From the NCBI GenBank assembly GCA_036245805.1, contig BTRK01000002.1:17973067-18037066 (forward strand): a DNA stretch of 64,000 nucleotides. Reading direction: 5' to 3'. Positions 35,552-49,100 of the stretch are shown in pieces. Position 1 is the first letter of the stretch. Each line of letters starts with the position of its first letter. The position numbers were made by a program, and so were the translations under genes. This DNA is from Pristionchus mayeri. Taxonomy: Eukaryota; Nematoda; Chromadorea; Rhabditida; Neodiplogasteridae. Below the pieces are notes generated by a model. It made no database searches, was not told the DNA's origin, and saw nothing but the letters and a program-made list of their open reading frames with translations.

Positions 35552-36453
35552 TTAAGCGTTGCACTTCGAATCCAGTGATCGGGGGTTCGACTCCCTATAA
35601 TAGCAAACATGTTTTGCGCTTATCTAAATGCAAAATGCTCAATAATCACGCATTGCCAATTGTTCGCTCGTTCACTTTTTGTATATGAAGTATGCGAGGA
35701 AGCAGAACTGCTCAAACGCGTCCCCTTCAGAGATTGCAAAGAGTAATTAAACAAACAAATAAATATGACTGAATTACATTTTAAAGGCAAACAAAACATG
35801 TTTGCTATAATAGGGAGTCGAAAACCCGACCCTTAGATTCGAAGTGCAACGCTTAACGCTCTCAGCACTCGGTGCAGCCAGGCGCCTCATGCGCTTTTCA
35901 CAGTTTTTTGCTTGAAAAGTACCAAGACCGAATGGTAAAAATCTGAAAAAAATCAGGGAGATGCAGAATTTAATTCTCTAATCGATGCAAAATTTTGGTC
36001 TGTGTTTGTTTCGAACTAAAAACGTTACAGCAAAAAAAACTGCTCAGAACGATTCAGTTGACCTAATTCAAAATTAGCCCGATTAGTCAAAGTAGGTCGA
36101 AGAAATTTGAAGTCATTTTCAGAACATCGAAAGGCAACGTTTCAAGTCTGTGCAGCAAGCTGCTGCAGCTGCCGATCGAGATAGGCTGCAGATCGACCCG
36201 GAATCGGATTCAGCACGGTAGATTACCCCAAAAACTACAAAAATCTCAAAATCGACTTTTTCTAATGTACCAGGCTTGTCCTGATTCTCTCGTGAGAGGC
36301 GTGATATTATGTTCTTGGTAAAACAGAAATAATGAAAGAAATACTTTCAAAACTAATATATACGACGCGTTGTTTCGAAAATATTCGAAAATGAACGCCA
36401 AATGCCAAGTGTTCAAATCAGTCGAGTACATTCTCTGCAATTTGTACGGAATA

Positions 36454-37695
36454 TTGGGGTGTCCGGAAAGTTCGTATAATGCTTCGGAAAAAAGTCAGTT
36501 CGCGATCAAATGCAGTGATTGCGCAATCTGTTTGTCAACAATGTATTGCATCATTCTGACGTTGAGTAGTGAGAGGATTTAATCAGTCTCCTAGTTGCTA
36601 CATTGATTCTTGTGATGGACTCCCATCTCTACCTCCGAGCAGTTTTACTTCATTACTACCGTCTTGGCCGATCCGTGAAGGAGGCCCACTCTGCCCTGGC
36701 CCAGTCGGAAGGAGCTGACGCCCCCTCCATACCCTTCTGCTATAAGTGGTTCTCCCGCTTCAAGAAAGGGGAGTTTGGTTTCGATGATCAACCCCGCTCT
36801 GGACGCCCTCCCTCCCTCGATCAGCCTCTCGTTCTCCGCACACTGAAGCGCAAGCCCATGGCCAGTGTGCGTGAGTTGAAGAAGGATACTGGTACTCCCA
36901 GATCAACGGTGTCCGATATCCTCCATCGATCTGGGAAGAAGCCGAAACTCCCACAAGTGATTCCCCATGACCTCTCCCCCGAACAGCTGAAAAATCGTGT
37001 TCAAGTCTGTCGGGAATTACTCAATCGTAGATCCAATCTTCGATGGGTCAATTCCATCATCGCTACAGATGAGAAGTGGATCACGTACGATAACCCTTTG
37101 AGGAGACTGCAATGGGTGGATGCAGATGAGAAGCCCACGCCCGTCCCGAAGAAAGAAGAGCACGGAAAGAAGTAACTCCTCTGCTTCTTCTTCTCAGTGC
37201 TCGGTCCCATCTACTGGGAGATCCTCGCCCCTGGCACCAGCATCAATGCCGACCTCTTCTCTGAACAACTGGAAGATGTCGCGATCAGAGTCCCTCCCAG
37301 ACTCCTGAACCAGGGCAAAATTCTTCTTCTGATGGACAATGCTCGCCCACATCGAGCGAAGATGACCCAGAAGAAAATGGACGAGCTGAAGATCGAGAGG
37401 ATTCCCCATCCACCGAATTCCCCGGATCTCTCCCCATGCGACTACCACTGCTTCCGCTCTCTTTCTGACTTCTGCAAAGGAAAGAAGTTCAAGAATCGAG
37501 ATGAAGTTGTGAGGGCTTTCGTGAACTGGGCGGTCTCGAAGAAACACGCATTCTGGAAGAGAGGAATCGAGACCCTGCCCAATCGCTGGAGGGAGGTAGT
37601 GAGAAAGAAGGGGGCATACATTGGTCACTGAGAATTGTAAAGCATTGAATAAAAAATAAAAACAAAAAATTATACGAACTTTCCGGACACCCCAA
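36454..37695 (+). mobile_element. Mariner transposon
   Basis: 1242 bp with perfect terminal inverted repeats starting TTGGGGTGTCCGGAAAGTTC, flanked by TA duplications (36452-36453 and 37696-37697). It holds a mariner transposase with a single in-frame stop. The length is typical of mariner. Confidence 0.95.
36603..37631 (+). pseudogene. Mariner transposase, one in-frame stop
   Basis: The start could be at 36603 or the second Met at 36615 (MDSHLYLRAVLLHYY). An N-terminal helix-turn-helix region (GRSVKEAHSALAQ, FCYKWFSRFKKGEFGFDDQP) precedes the catalytic domain: D1 in ATDEKWITYDN, D2 in LLMDNARPHRA, D3 in SPDLSPCDYHCF. There are 34 residues between D2 and D3, the D,D34D signature of mariner. 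A TAA at 37173-37175 follows EEHGKK, between D1 and D2, and the frame then continues unbroken (LLCFFFSVLGPIYWE) to the end. The 27 bases starting at this stop look like GT...AG but are shorter than nematode introns usually are. Otherwise nothing is missing, so inactivation looks recent. Confidence 0.93.
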
Positions 37696-37699
37696 TAGA

Positions 37700-39500
37700 A
37701 CGATCAAATATTGCTAGCATCTTTTTACCAGATAATAACAATCAAAATGTATAGATGTGGGACCGCTACGTAGAGATGTGCCCACCGGAGTTCCCAACTC
37801 TCTTACTAACTCTCCCTCCTCTTTGAATGTTCAAAGATGAAAATATAGTGCAGAAAAAATACATAAAGCTTACCTTTACAAACATTTATCGATTAGGATA
37901 GCGCTTCTCACGCCTAGTACGTGGTTCCTAATAAAACGATTCATGAATAGTTTTAGAAGATGCAGCGGGATCGTTGCAACTGGGATCGATTTGCACTTCT
38001 CTCTGTTCTATATTTGGAAAATGATGTCGAAAAAACAATGCCTGGTCCTAAAATGATTCCCTTATCGAATCGGACCATCTTGAACAACACTGCAAAAATA
38101 AAGTAGATAGTGACTGATCTTTGTCCCATTACAATTCCGGGGGGAGGGTGGAAGAGTTTTCAGTTGTAAACAAACAACATCTGGTCAGGGAGAGGATGGG
38201 GTGATCTCCCGTGGTCACTGACCAGCTCCTCTCTTCCCTCCATCCCAGACGTGGGCCTCTCTCTTTCTTCGTACCACCTACTCTATCGCATTCTCTGCTC
38301 TCGCAGAGAGAACATCTCTTTCAAGAAATGCCAACCTCTCGAGATTATGTGCAATGAGAACATCATTCCTGTAGATCTTACGCCAGTTTCACAGAGTTTC
38401 AACAAATTGTCTCTCCTTTCCCCTTCCTTGATAATTGAAGCGTTGTGCAATTATTCGCGTGTCCAGTTTAGCAGACTGACTGTTATGCAGTAGGATGAGT
38501 TTGTTGACAGGCAGTCATCTCTCGGATAATCTCCCCACTACAGTTACTCTTTCGCCTCAACACTCGGAGCTCCTCCAGTTTTTGCGAACAAACTCGCGCT
38601 CCCCTCGATTATTCACACACGACACGGAGTGTATCAGATTTCATGTGTACTCTCTCACTTTCACTTTATCTCTCGCATCCTCTGCTCGTCTCTGCACTCT
38701 CTCCTCTGCGCAGTCTCTCGCACTCGGAAAGGCACGATGAACCGACTGTGAGGTGATGTGCAAATAGGGCAGAGGAGAGAGAGAGAGGGGGAGAGGCAGA
38801 TGAGTAATCGGAAGTGACTTCTCCTTTGGGGATGCGCGTGAAGTTCGTTCTCGTCAAAAGGGATTAACGATCATCCTCTGTTCTTCCTCGTAAGCACCTC
38901 TCATGTCAACATACATGCTCCACCCTTGAATCCAGTTTCTACATCGTCCCTGAATTTTAGGACTATTGAAATGAGTGCTCAAATCTTGCGGAGCCACTTT
39001 CCAGTTGATTCAACGACTATTCTGCTTCCTTTGATAGTACACAGTTCAGCAATTCGTCAGTGATCCCAAAGGCGCTCACTTTCCTCGACCTCATCTCGAT
39101 TTCAGCTATAGTTCACTTCAAGGTCGATTATCACCGGTCGGAATTCCAGTGAATGTCTTTTATGCATCCTCCTTTTCCTCTCTCGACTGTATGTGTTTTC
39201 GTCCCGTTTCCCTCGCGACAATTTCCTTCCCTCATATTCTCTTATTAGCCTGTGGGAAATACTCAGTGACAGTGCCTTTCTCTCCCTATCTCTCGCACCA
39301 TTCATGCACTTTCACTTGTTATCACCTCTTTCTCTGAATATCATTCACTATTCTGCTTCATTTGCCTAAGCGTCGTTTCTGCACTGAAACTTCATAGATC
39401 CGTGCATCCTTTTTGCTCGAGTGGCAACTTACTTTCAATCGTTCAATTCGTTTCGCAATCTCCTTGAACTAAACCTTCTTCGTGCTTCTCTCTTTTTCGT
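37700..39500. other. Gene-poor pyrimidine-rich stretch
   Basis: No supported exon on either strand. Rich in TCTC and CTCT words, as often seen upstream of nematode genes; it precedes the TWK fragment. Open frames here lack splice support and family resemblance. Confidence 0.4.
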
Positions 39501-39521
39501 TCAAATCAAAAGTGTTCCAGA

Positions 39522-39818
39522 TGCTCTTGTACATCATCTACAATGCCGTTTTCGCAGTCTTCGGTCTAACAATCTTCCATTTCATGGAAATGGAAGTACC
39601 GCAAAGTCTCGAAGAGAGAAGTGAGCCTTTTTTCATCTATGAGTCAATGTTGCATAATCGCCTTATCGTTTTTTTAGCGTTCAAAGGCAAAGACTATTAA
39701 GATAGATGAGAGTTTATGGCTATCAGAGTGATTCACCCATTCTTTCCAGAAAAATCTTTGAAATCTGAAGCAGGAAAGCCGATCGAGAACAACAATGAAA
39801 TAATGAGGAGTGAGATCG
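39522..39818 (+). pseudogene. N-terminal fragment of a TWK (two-pore) potassium channel
   Basis: Exon 39522-39620 reads MLLYIIYNAVFAVFGLTIFH then FMEMEVPQSLEERS, typical of the first membrane helix and start of the cap loop in TWK channels (pattern LLxYxxYxxxGxxxFHxxE). The next exon, 39751-39818, follows in phase (KKSLKSEAGKPIENNNEIMR) and ends at a donor. No pore helix (GxGD/GYG type), second pore or later helices follow before the convergent ptr gene 3' end at 40035. Either the rest was lost or this is a small truncated paralogue. The first exon may start further upstream (an AAG or CAG acceptor near 39515). Family call from the pattern only. Confidence 0.5.
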
Positions 39819-40034
39819 TGAGTGCGGAATATTTATCAGTGGAATAGAATTAGTGGAAACAACGAGGATTGAACGAGGGCAATAACTTACCAGTACCAGT
39901 GTGAGATGGAGGGAGAGAGCATCTTACTACACTATTAGTTACTCGACACGGAGAATGCAAAGGCAGAGGAGGCAAAGTAAAGCTTGCAGCGATTTGGTAC
40001 CTAATTGTCATAACGGATAAATATTGTAGATCAC

Positions 40035-43000
40035 TCATTGACGGCGAGGACGTGTGGTCGATACGGAATCACTGCGAGTGAATTCTCGTCGACTACAGTA
40101 GTCGAGGGAGCTACTGTACGCTTCCGCCGACTGCAACGATCGATTACTATCTTTTTATGTACATTTGCGCACTGTGAGCATTGTGAATACAAGGTATCTC
40201 TAGCCATTCCGTGATCCGAGAAAGAAATTGTGATGATTACCAGCTGAATAAAGACTTGACGTCATCGGTGAGAACGAAGATGACGGGAAGGAGAAGGAGA
40301 GCATGGGCCATACCCAGAACACCTACAAATATTTTCTAAATGAAAGAAAATAAACTTAAATTTTATGTATTTCATAAATTTATGCATTTCACAAAGGTAT
40401 GGTCTTTCCAACTGACCGACTAGAATGACGGTCTTCCAGAAGACAGCAACGACGTACGCACGAATGAAGATGAGTGGAATCATTCCTGAATTTATGAGTT
40501 AGGAGATGACTCCTGACTTGATTCCCGAATAATGCATATTCATCACAGTTTGATAACATAAGTCAGAAAAGTTATTCCAAGCAACTGAACCAAGATATCT
40601 CATGAAACTTCTCTCACTCACCGAACAGTGTGCTAATTCCCGACTGGAGCACTGGCCATCCCACTCCCTGCAGTGTGTACAACAGCCTCAACTTGCTGCG
40701 TCGCACTCGATCACTGCCCGAGAACTGAAAGAGAAGAAAGGAGTTGCTAGACAGATAATGAACATCAGTAAGTAGAGTTTTACAATCTCGACTTATGTCA
40801 AGTTTACATTGAACAGGAAATAAGAAAGATAAGTATATTTCAACCAGATTTCTAGTTATATCACATACCCTGTTTGATTCCTTCTCGTGCTCCTTTAATT
40901 CTTCACTCGCATGGGCGAAGTAGTGGTAGCACACATGGGCAGAGTAATCCACCGAGAAACTGAAATAATATACTTATTCTTTTTCAATGTACTCATCGGT
41001 CTTTCGAGCAAACGACTATGATTGGTCTCTTTCTCTCACCCGATTGACATGAGAGTGGAGATGAGAGCTACTGCGTCCAGATGCACTCCCCACACGTGCA
41101 GATACGATACTGTTCCTGAAATTGATTGATTGAGAATGGGCGCGGGACGTGAAAAGGGGCGGAGCCTACCGAGACAGATGGAAATAATGGAGAGAACGAC
41201 GGAGACGATAGCCTCGAGGTCCATCACGAAGAGAAGAACGAGCACGGACATCAGAAGAATGGCAGAGACTAAACGAAAAGTTGAATTTAATTTCTCCCTT
41301 CATTGACAATTTTCAGGAAATGGACAATTGCATTATCAAGTTGATACAGAATATAAATCAAGAAAAATCACCTGCAGTCTGCATGAAGTTAGAAGGTGCG
41401 GATGCTGCGGATTCGGTAGGAACCTGAGCAGGGATCAAAGATTAATCATTCGTGAGGATCATCACGGACCTTCTCGAATGGATGATGGGAGAAGATGGTG
41501 AAGTCATCCGAGTATTCTGCCAGAATAGATCTTCTGTAAACACGGAGATACATATTGTAATTGGAAACACAGTGGAATCATCCAAGTCCTTTGTATTTAC
41601 TGCTCATGAGGTGTTTTCAAATTTAAACAAAGTAACCTATAAGGCCTCACCTCGTTTCCATCATGTCCTCAACTTCCAGGAACGAAGTGAAGTTCTTGTA
41701 AGTGATAGTGAAGAAGAAGCCATCGATGACCTCGTTCCCACTCGTGTCATTACTGCAAAACTTCTGTTTGCTCCATCGTATTTACAGGAGCAAAACGAGT
41801 GATTGATCACTATGAATTCATTTTGTATTCATGGCATCAACTTTACCATAAGTGTAAGTTGTTCTCACCCAATGGTGATGTACTTCTCATCCTGTTCGTA
41901 CTCTCGGAAGTTCTTGAGCAGTTCCTCTGGCGCCCAGAAGGATTCGTCGTCGCCCCAGAAGGCTATCGCCTGCACGGAGATATGAGCAGGGGGGAAGAAG
42001 CGAGTGAATCTCATCACGATCGTTTCCGTTCAATGCTCTTCGGATGAACCGATACAAACTTCACTCTAGTCAACGCACCGCAGTGAAGTCTCTGGTCCAG
42101 CAGTTAGTCGATTCTGCGGGTGTGTTGGCCATTGAGAACTGGGGGATTCTCTCGAGACGAGTGAGCATCTCCTGAGGGGAAAGCGAGGTATGGTATGTAA
42201 TCTACTGTAATCCGAACCTCGAATCGATCCCTGATTGTTGCATTCGAGAAGTCGGGCATCGGATGAACAGCGAAGTTTACGGTGAACGCCTGCAAAATAA
42301 TTTTGAAATCAAAAAGCTCTTTCGAGGAGAAAAGACGTTTTCATCTAATAGGGATCAAATATCAACCCGATGGGAGGGGAAGTTACCTCTCCGAGTACGT
42401 GGTCTTGCATCCGTCTGCTTATCTCGGTGAGCGGGGACTCCTTCAGATAGAGATTCTCCATGTCGAAGGCAGTGTTCACTTTAGTCGCCAGGTATGAGGC
42501 CACCTGAGGATTAAGAACGAGTAACTGAACAGCGAATCATTATTTCTCCACTAGAGAACATCCTCGTCAGTTCGATTAGGTCAAATGAATTTTCCGTAAA
42601 CTCACTCCGATATGCACAAGGAAGGCGACGACGACGACGAACTTGGCCGTTCTCCCGTGCACCCACTCTACGAACGCCTGTAAACATCCCATGTTTGTGG
42701 ATTCGGTGCCAGCCGTGTGGTGTTATGCCCTGCCCCGACCTAGGGTACAGTACCTCGAGATGTCCCATCGGTTCCTTTCCATCGTCACTCCCTGCATCAG
42801 AGTTGGAAGTGGATCGAGGGAAGAGAGCGAAGAGAGAGGAGGAAGATTCCTTCAGCTTAGCAGTCCATCGCTCGAGGGAAGATGTTTCGGGGTCCTCAAC
42901 AACTCTTCTCTCTACGTTTTGTTCACAGAATGAACCATCTCCGAAATCTGGTCTCGAATGTAATCCTACCGTATCCCTCTCCGCTCTCTTCTCATCGATC

Positions 43001-46000
43001 GTCAACTGCCTCTTCACGATAATGCTCATCACAGCGGTGAAGAATGTCATCTGCAAGGATTGGATTGATTTTCGAAAATCGAGTTTATAAATAAATGTTA
43101 TACTTGATAGAAGAAGTCGATGAACAGTGCGAGTGTGGTGTAGATGCAGAAGAGACGAACGACAGGCATATTCGAGAAGAAGCCAATTGCGAAGCAGAGA
43201 ACGTCCGTCACCTACAAAGGTATTTTATATTATTTAAAATAATTATATCCTTCTCTCACCGATGTCACGGTAACGGATGCTCCCGAGATGGCCACTGACT
43301 CGCCCATGCGTTGCTCGAGCGAGGCCCCCTTCCTACAAGGGGCTTGGTGTGTGGAGGGCGACGCTTTTTTATGCAAGATTTTAGACAGGCGACGTTTCCT
43401 AGCAGGCACACCAAACCACAACTCACGTGGAGTGTCTCCAACCAGCCAAGATGAGGAATGCATCGTCGATTCCGATAGTCACCTGAAGGAGAAATCAAAG
43501 ACCAGAAACGAAAGACCAATGATCAAACTGACGGTGAGGAAGGGGACGATGGTGAGGATGTTGGAGAATGGATAGCCTGCCCACCAGAGGAAGCCCACGG
43601 CAGTCCAGAGGGCCATTCCAGGGGAGAGAACACCGAAGATCGACTGAGAAGAGCAACCATTTTATGGAATTATGAAAATAACTAAATGTAAAGATGTTCC
43701 ATAACTACTTTCTCCCTAACAGACTCCCATCTCACCTCAAGATGCTGACTCTTGTAGAGGGGGAAGTCGATGAGAGTGCACAACATGAAGAGCGTCAACA
43801 CTCCCACTGTCATCCCGAGGAACGGAAGAGAAGTCAGAGTGATCGCACTGTAATGGATGGATTGGTTCATTAAAAAGCGATTGTGTATTGTACGAAATCT
43901 GGTTAGTTTTCAGGCGCTTCCTGTACTCTTATCCCAGTACTCTGATGAGAATATTAGTGCCTTGCAATCCAAAAAAATCAAAAACTGAAAAGATAGGAAA
44001 CAAACCGTTGTTCCTCGATTTCTCGCTGTCTGCTGAGAAGTTGGAAGCGAAGCACTGGAGAAATCTCAGTCAGTTTATCGAAGAGAATCTGAATAGGGAT
44101 GAATATTATCAATCACTCTTTGGTATTGTCTCACCCTCAGTTTCCTCTCGAAGTCTTCAGCGAGAGTACGACCTCCCGGCAGACTCATGTCCACCTGCAA
44201 GCTCAGTCTTTGTATCTCCAACAATCTGAGCAATAATAGCCGTATGAGGCACTAAGAAAGGGAACTAAGTCATCAGAGAGAAGACTCATACCATGTAATG
44301 CAGAATCACGAGTCTCGCTTCGAGGACGTGAGGAGGAGAAGCTGAGTCGAAGGAGATGTCACCCAACGAGTATCCGAGATACACCTAAACCACCTGTTCA
44401 TCTTTATTCAAAAGATCAAAGATCACCCGCTGGTTGAGTGCCTCCGCATTGGGGTAGGTCATCTTGAGCGCCGATGAGTGCCCGCGAGACTCGGCGAATG
44501 TCTGCAATAAGCCAACTCTAGCTCTTCTTCATTTTCCTAATCGTGGCGCTTGGAATAAGATGTAAATAAATAATCGAACCTGCAGAAGGGCGATAACAGC
44601 AGCATTGCTCTGCTTGCAGTACACTCCGCACATCTCACCGTACTGCATTTCGATACGAGTTTCTGAAAGGGAAAGCAATTATTGAGAGTTAACTTCCAAA
44701 TTCACAGAAGGAAAGCGTTTCATGCTAAAAATATGCCTACTTTTTTATCGTTTAACCCCACTAATTCATCCAACTCCCATAATTCTTCATTCTACAGAGA
44801 AGGAGAATCAAACACTGCTCTCTCTCACCGTTGAGAGTGGCCGTAGCAGTGATGTTCTCAGTGACAATCCTATGGGCTGCAAGCAGCTCGTCCAACACCG
44901 GCAGCTGCAGCATATCCGCGTCGTCCTTACGAGTGGCCAGCACTTGCATCTGCAGAGATTACAGATCACCCACTTGACACTTTTCCCCATTCGAATGCGA
45001 TCAGTTTTATTTCCCCGTTACCAAATACATTAGCTATGCAGTTCTCAATGATTAGATTGACTGTAGAAGGATCCCCAATTATCTAAACAATATCTATCTA
45101 GAAGAGAATTCAACCTAAGGAAAAATGTGAGCTCGATAGGTCAAACTATCGTAAACCTCTGCCTCCGGTAGGGATAAAAGTGAGTCAGCCACGAGGATAA
45201 TTTGAAGGTCGCCCTTACTCATCCATACTCTACCCTGTTGATACGCGATATCCAGCTGCCCAGGGAAAGATATGAACCCAGCATTAGTTATGGTGATCAC
45301 CGTTCGATGACAGCCAAAAACTACTTTTCTTCGATATTTTCAATGTAGATCATACACAAAAGCTTCTTCAAAAATGCGGCAGAAACTATTTGATCTAAGT
45401 TCGTCTCCTCTTTATTATCGAACTGACTCGGTAATGATGCGATCCACTTGCGAATTCGAATCTCTCCAGTGCCTTCTCTTCTACTCTCGATAATCCATCG
45501 ATGGGAGCGTAAATATCCCAGATGTCATCCTGAAAATTACCCTTATTTTCTCTAAACAATGGATACAGTGCGTTCTTTCGCTGGAATAGCTAGTTCTTCG
45601 TCATCAAGTCTTGAGTTTACTGCATTTACTAGTTTGGTTACCTGCGAGTGGAAGAATAGGAATCCGTAGGTGGAGATGATGGTTATCACCAGCGGGACAA
45701 TCTGCAAACTCTCAGTGTTTTCCAATTGCATTCCTTCCATTCGCCTAATCCGTGATAGCGCGAAAAGTCCCCGACGAGTTATTACTATAACAAAAAGGAG
45801 GCGATGGCGGAAACCAGCCTCTCTGGCTTCAGCTTGGCTCTTTTTGCCTGCTGACATAAGAGATCTTCCTTCCCCCATTCATTCCATTCATCAATTGGAG
45901 AGTGAGACACTCTGGCAGCAATGGTCATTTGTTGTGGTGAAAGGACTAGTACTGAGCAGCGTGGTGTGTTGCGCAACTTCCGGGTGCACGCTTTTTTCTG

Positions 46001-46102
46001 ACGTCTCCGAAACGTCGCTAGTAAGAAACTTACAATGAACGGCCATGGGTTGCGTGCCAGAAATCGACCGTAGACGTCAAACCATCGCTCGAGTAACCTC
46101 AT
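40035..46102 (-). CDS. Patched-related (PTR) sterol-sensing-domain transporter-like protein
   Basis: About 24 exons from ATG 46102 (MRLLERWFDVYGRFLARNPW) to a TGA at 40035. Recognisable parts in order: N-terminal membrane helix (IVPLVITIISTYGFLFF, 45701-45642); DDIWDIYAPIDGLSRVEEKA then HHYR/MQVLATRKD; sterol-sensing helices (ITLTSLPFLGMTVGVLTLFM; FGVLSPGMALWTAVGFLWW; VTIGIDDAFLILAGW; VTDVLCFAIGFFSNMPVVRL; LFIDFFYQMTFFTAVMS); second half starting AFVEWVHGRTAKFVVVVAFL; second ectodomain (KVNTAFDMENLYLKESPL, RIPQFSMANTPAESTNCW); C-terminal RND helices (AILLMSVLVLLFVMDLEAIV, LISTLMSIGFSVDYSAHVCY, VLGMAHALLLLPVIF). This is the 12-helix PTCHD/PTR family; GIDDAF and GFSVDYSAH match the proton-relay positions. 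Nematode PTRs function in molting and cuticle/epithelial traffic. A few joins near 44100 and 40250 are uncertain. Confidence 0.9.
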
Positions 46103-49100
46103 CCACCCCTACAACGAATTATTCACGGAATGAAAATCGGAACATCAAAGGTACGAAAGCAGGGCACTGTGCAAAGTCAAACAAGTTTCGAGACAGATCG
46201 TAAATTCGGATGTTTCTGTGAAAAACTGATAGACGAGAAGATTCGAGAGAGTAAAAAGATTGCCAATGGTTGGAAGCAACTCAGATTGTTTCATTGAAAA
46301 TTGGCCGATCCGATCAACGAAGCATGAAAAAAACGAATTAATTCTCGCGAAGACCTCGTAAATTTTGGGCCGAAAAAGGGGAGTTCACAAAGTGATGAAG
46401 CAATACAAAATCAGTGAAACAGTGGAGGACCGGATAGTGAAAGTATCTATGGTACGAAATTGCGACGAAGCCTTAGAAAGTTCTCAATTTTTAGAACTGA
46501 GTCACAATGGAATCACATCATTGAACAATGAACCACCGTTGAAAACGATTTCAATTCAAAATTTGATCCCCTCCAACTGTAGCACAGATTTAGCAAGCGA
46601 GACCGAGAAGGATCTCGATCTTACACCACGACAACTTCCAATCTATTGAACGGACGGTTAATTGTCACGAAACAAAAGACAACAATGGCACTGATTGCAA
46701 TCCGCAATAGAAACCGAAAGTGGCGAGTCGCAGGGAAGGATAAAAGAGCAGAGGAGGAGTGTATTGTGGTGAGCGGAGAGGGAGAAGGGGCATGGAAGAG
46801 TTCACTGGGCAGAGGGAAGAGGGAAAGAGAAGGGAAACAGTGATCAGAGTGCCTCAAGGCTGCCACTTTACAGTGAGAACGGTCGAGAGTACGCATCACC
46901 CTCCCTCCTTCCACGAGTCAGCGAGAGCAGACAATGGGACAGCGGTGCCTCCTCTCTCCCTCTGGAGGTCACTGCCCTTTTATCGCTGTTTTTAGCAGCA
47001 CAGGCTCGAAAATGACGTAGAGATGTTGTTTGAATGGATGATTACGACGAGCAGAAAACAACTTTCTCTCCGGAACTGCTAGCGCAAAGCCAGCGAGACT
47101 GAGCAGGGAAGATCCCGATCCACCATCGTAACACCTATTATGATATGGAAGAGGAGGGAATGGGATGTTACGAGGTGGCGAGAAAAGACCAATGGCGAGC
47201 ATCGCTCCCTTTTTGCTGCATAGTACCTATCAAGGAATGATCGTGCGCACTTGGCTGGGAAAGAGAAGGGAAGAGAAGGCGAAAGTTGGCATGGAAAGTG
47301 CGACAAAATGGTTGTTTCGTGTCCACGGATCATTAATCCCCCAGGGGCTGAGATTGAAAGGAAGGAGAGAGGGAGGAAATCGACTCGATCATCTACTCGT
47401 TCCCCCCTTTCCGAGCCCACTTTGCCATCCTACTAAACTACCGTAACCGAGAGAGAGAGAGAGAGACGATGGGTTTGCAATCAAACCGTCCCATAACTTC
47501 CTCGTGTCGATAACTACTGAGGGGGTGGATTATTGAATGAGTCAGTGGACGACCTCCATGGAGTATTAAGAAGGACTCCCACTGAGAGAGAGAGAGAGTT
47601 CATGCTTAGATTGACGAGAGGACGAGATCAAGAGTGGGAAACGGGAAAGAAAATGGAAAAGCAAGCAGCCAAAAAGTGAATAGAGGGGCGCTTCGATGCC
47701 AATTCACTGGAATAAAAGACATAAAGTAGGAGGGAGGGAAAGGTTAGAGGGCCAAACCTGACTGATTGTACGATTTTCTGTGTGACTCCCCCACCAAATT
47801 GTCTCGAAGGGCAAGAAAAGGAACAAAAGAGGATGAAATCCGTGCGGTGATATTGGGTTGGAGAAGCGAGAAGAGCCAATCTCACTTCTGAAGGTGCTCG
47901 CTAATGTCGAACAACAGAAAGAGTGATTCAAATGAGAGAGAAAGTGAGAGGAATTCAAGTGAAATCCAAGCGGAAAGACCGTGCCCATCCCTTTCATCAA
48001 GCGCAATGTCAACACGCTTGGTGTAGATTATGTTCCAATAATCAATCGATGGAAGAAAAAATGGATCTTGTTTGAATCAAAGCGAGACTGGTGACCTACT
48101 GTTGACAAGCAGTATGTAATCGAAAGTGATTACGGTGGTCCTCGAAGGGGGGGGGGGTGTCACTCCCCTTCCCACTGGCCGTATCGCCGCGCCTTTTTGC
48201 AATTATTAGAGGAGAACGTGTTTAGCCTCTTCTCTTCATCCGACAGTGGACAATAGGAATTAGAGGGGGAGAGGGCGTTCAAATCCCTCCTTTCTCCCTA
48301 TCATCGATATCACACGCATTGCACGTCAAGGTCTGGGAGGAAGCGAGGAAGAAAGTGTGAAGGGGGGGGGAGGGGGAGGACAACAACCTCCTACGCAATT
48401 GGAAAGAAGTCAGTTATGACACTGGCCATTCAACACGAAACAAGCGAGATTTTCAGAAATATTTAGCGATGAGTACTGGTTTGAGGAGTGCGCGTGCGAC
48501 TTTAGGCAGCGAACGGAGGAGAGAAAAGAGGAGAAGGAGAATGAAGCAGTCCCGACTGAGGTCAAGTGGGAAGGAGTTACTTGCAACTGCAGAGAGAGAA
48601 GGAAATGATCTAGCAATTAGTCAATACAGATGTAGCAAAGGCGGAAAGGAAGAGGGGCAACAGTGCCCTCGGGCTCTTCCCCTCTGATCCCCTGCCATCG
48701 ATAGCCTCCATGGACGAGTGAGCACTGTGAATGGAGGAAATGAGTCAGAGGGGAGATCAGTAAGGAAGTCCAGTAAGAGGATAAGAGGGGGAAATGACCG
48801 AAGAGTCTCAATGGAAAGAAGGGGCTGAACTTCTGAACGCGAACGAGACCATGTTATGTGAAGATGATAGAGCCTAATCGTAAAAGATCGAGAGCCAATG
48901 GAATTCGCATATTCTGAAATGGCGGATACTTGAATGGAAGGCGAGATTACGAGGGTGGGATCAGTGACCAGTTTAGAGAATGCGCGGAATCGAGTAACAG
49001 GTATAAGCCATTGGCCCCCTCTCGAGTCTCGCTGGTTTGCATCACAATACTCGTGGGTTCAATGCCAGCTCTCGAGTCGATCTGCAGACTCAACCAAAGA

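Larger units (their letters stand above)
34700..36304. mobile_element. Foldback element carrying a nested TTAA MITE
   Basis: Ends TCACGCCTCTCACG and complement are flanked by TA (34698-34699 and 36305-36306). Arms are 34700-35630 (interrupted at 35198-35551) and about 35790-36304. Both arms share CTGCAGCAGCTTGCTGCA-type sequence and a GGGTTCGACTCCC-like B box. No transposase. Confidence 0.85.

Noticed and set aside
35545..35620. Functional tRNA with B box GGGTTCGACTCCC
   Set aside because: No A box or acceptor stem at the right distance; the B box is part of the foldback arm and is mirrored in the other arm.
37147..37202. A short intron to explain the stop in the mariner transposase
   Set aside because: The GT...AG interval is only 27 bases, below the usual nematode minimum, and mariner genes normally lack introns.
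45115..45300. Minus-strand frame in a ptr intron (GFISFPGQLDIAYQQG)
   Set aside because: Flanking ptr exons (HHYR and MQVLATRK) join directly in phase across it, so it is not needed; a retained exon remnant cannot be excluded.
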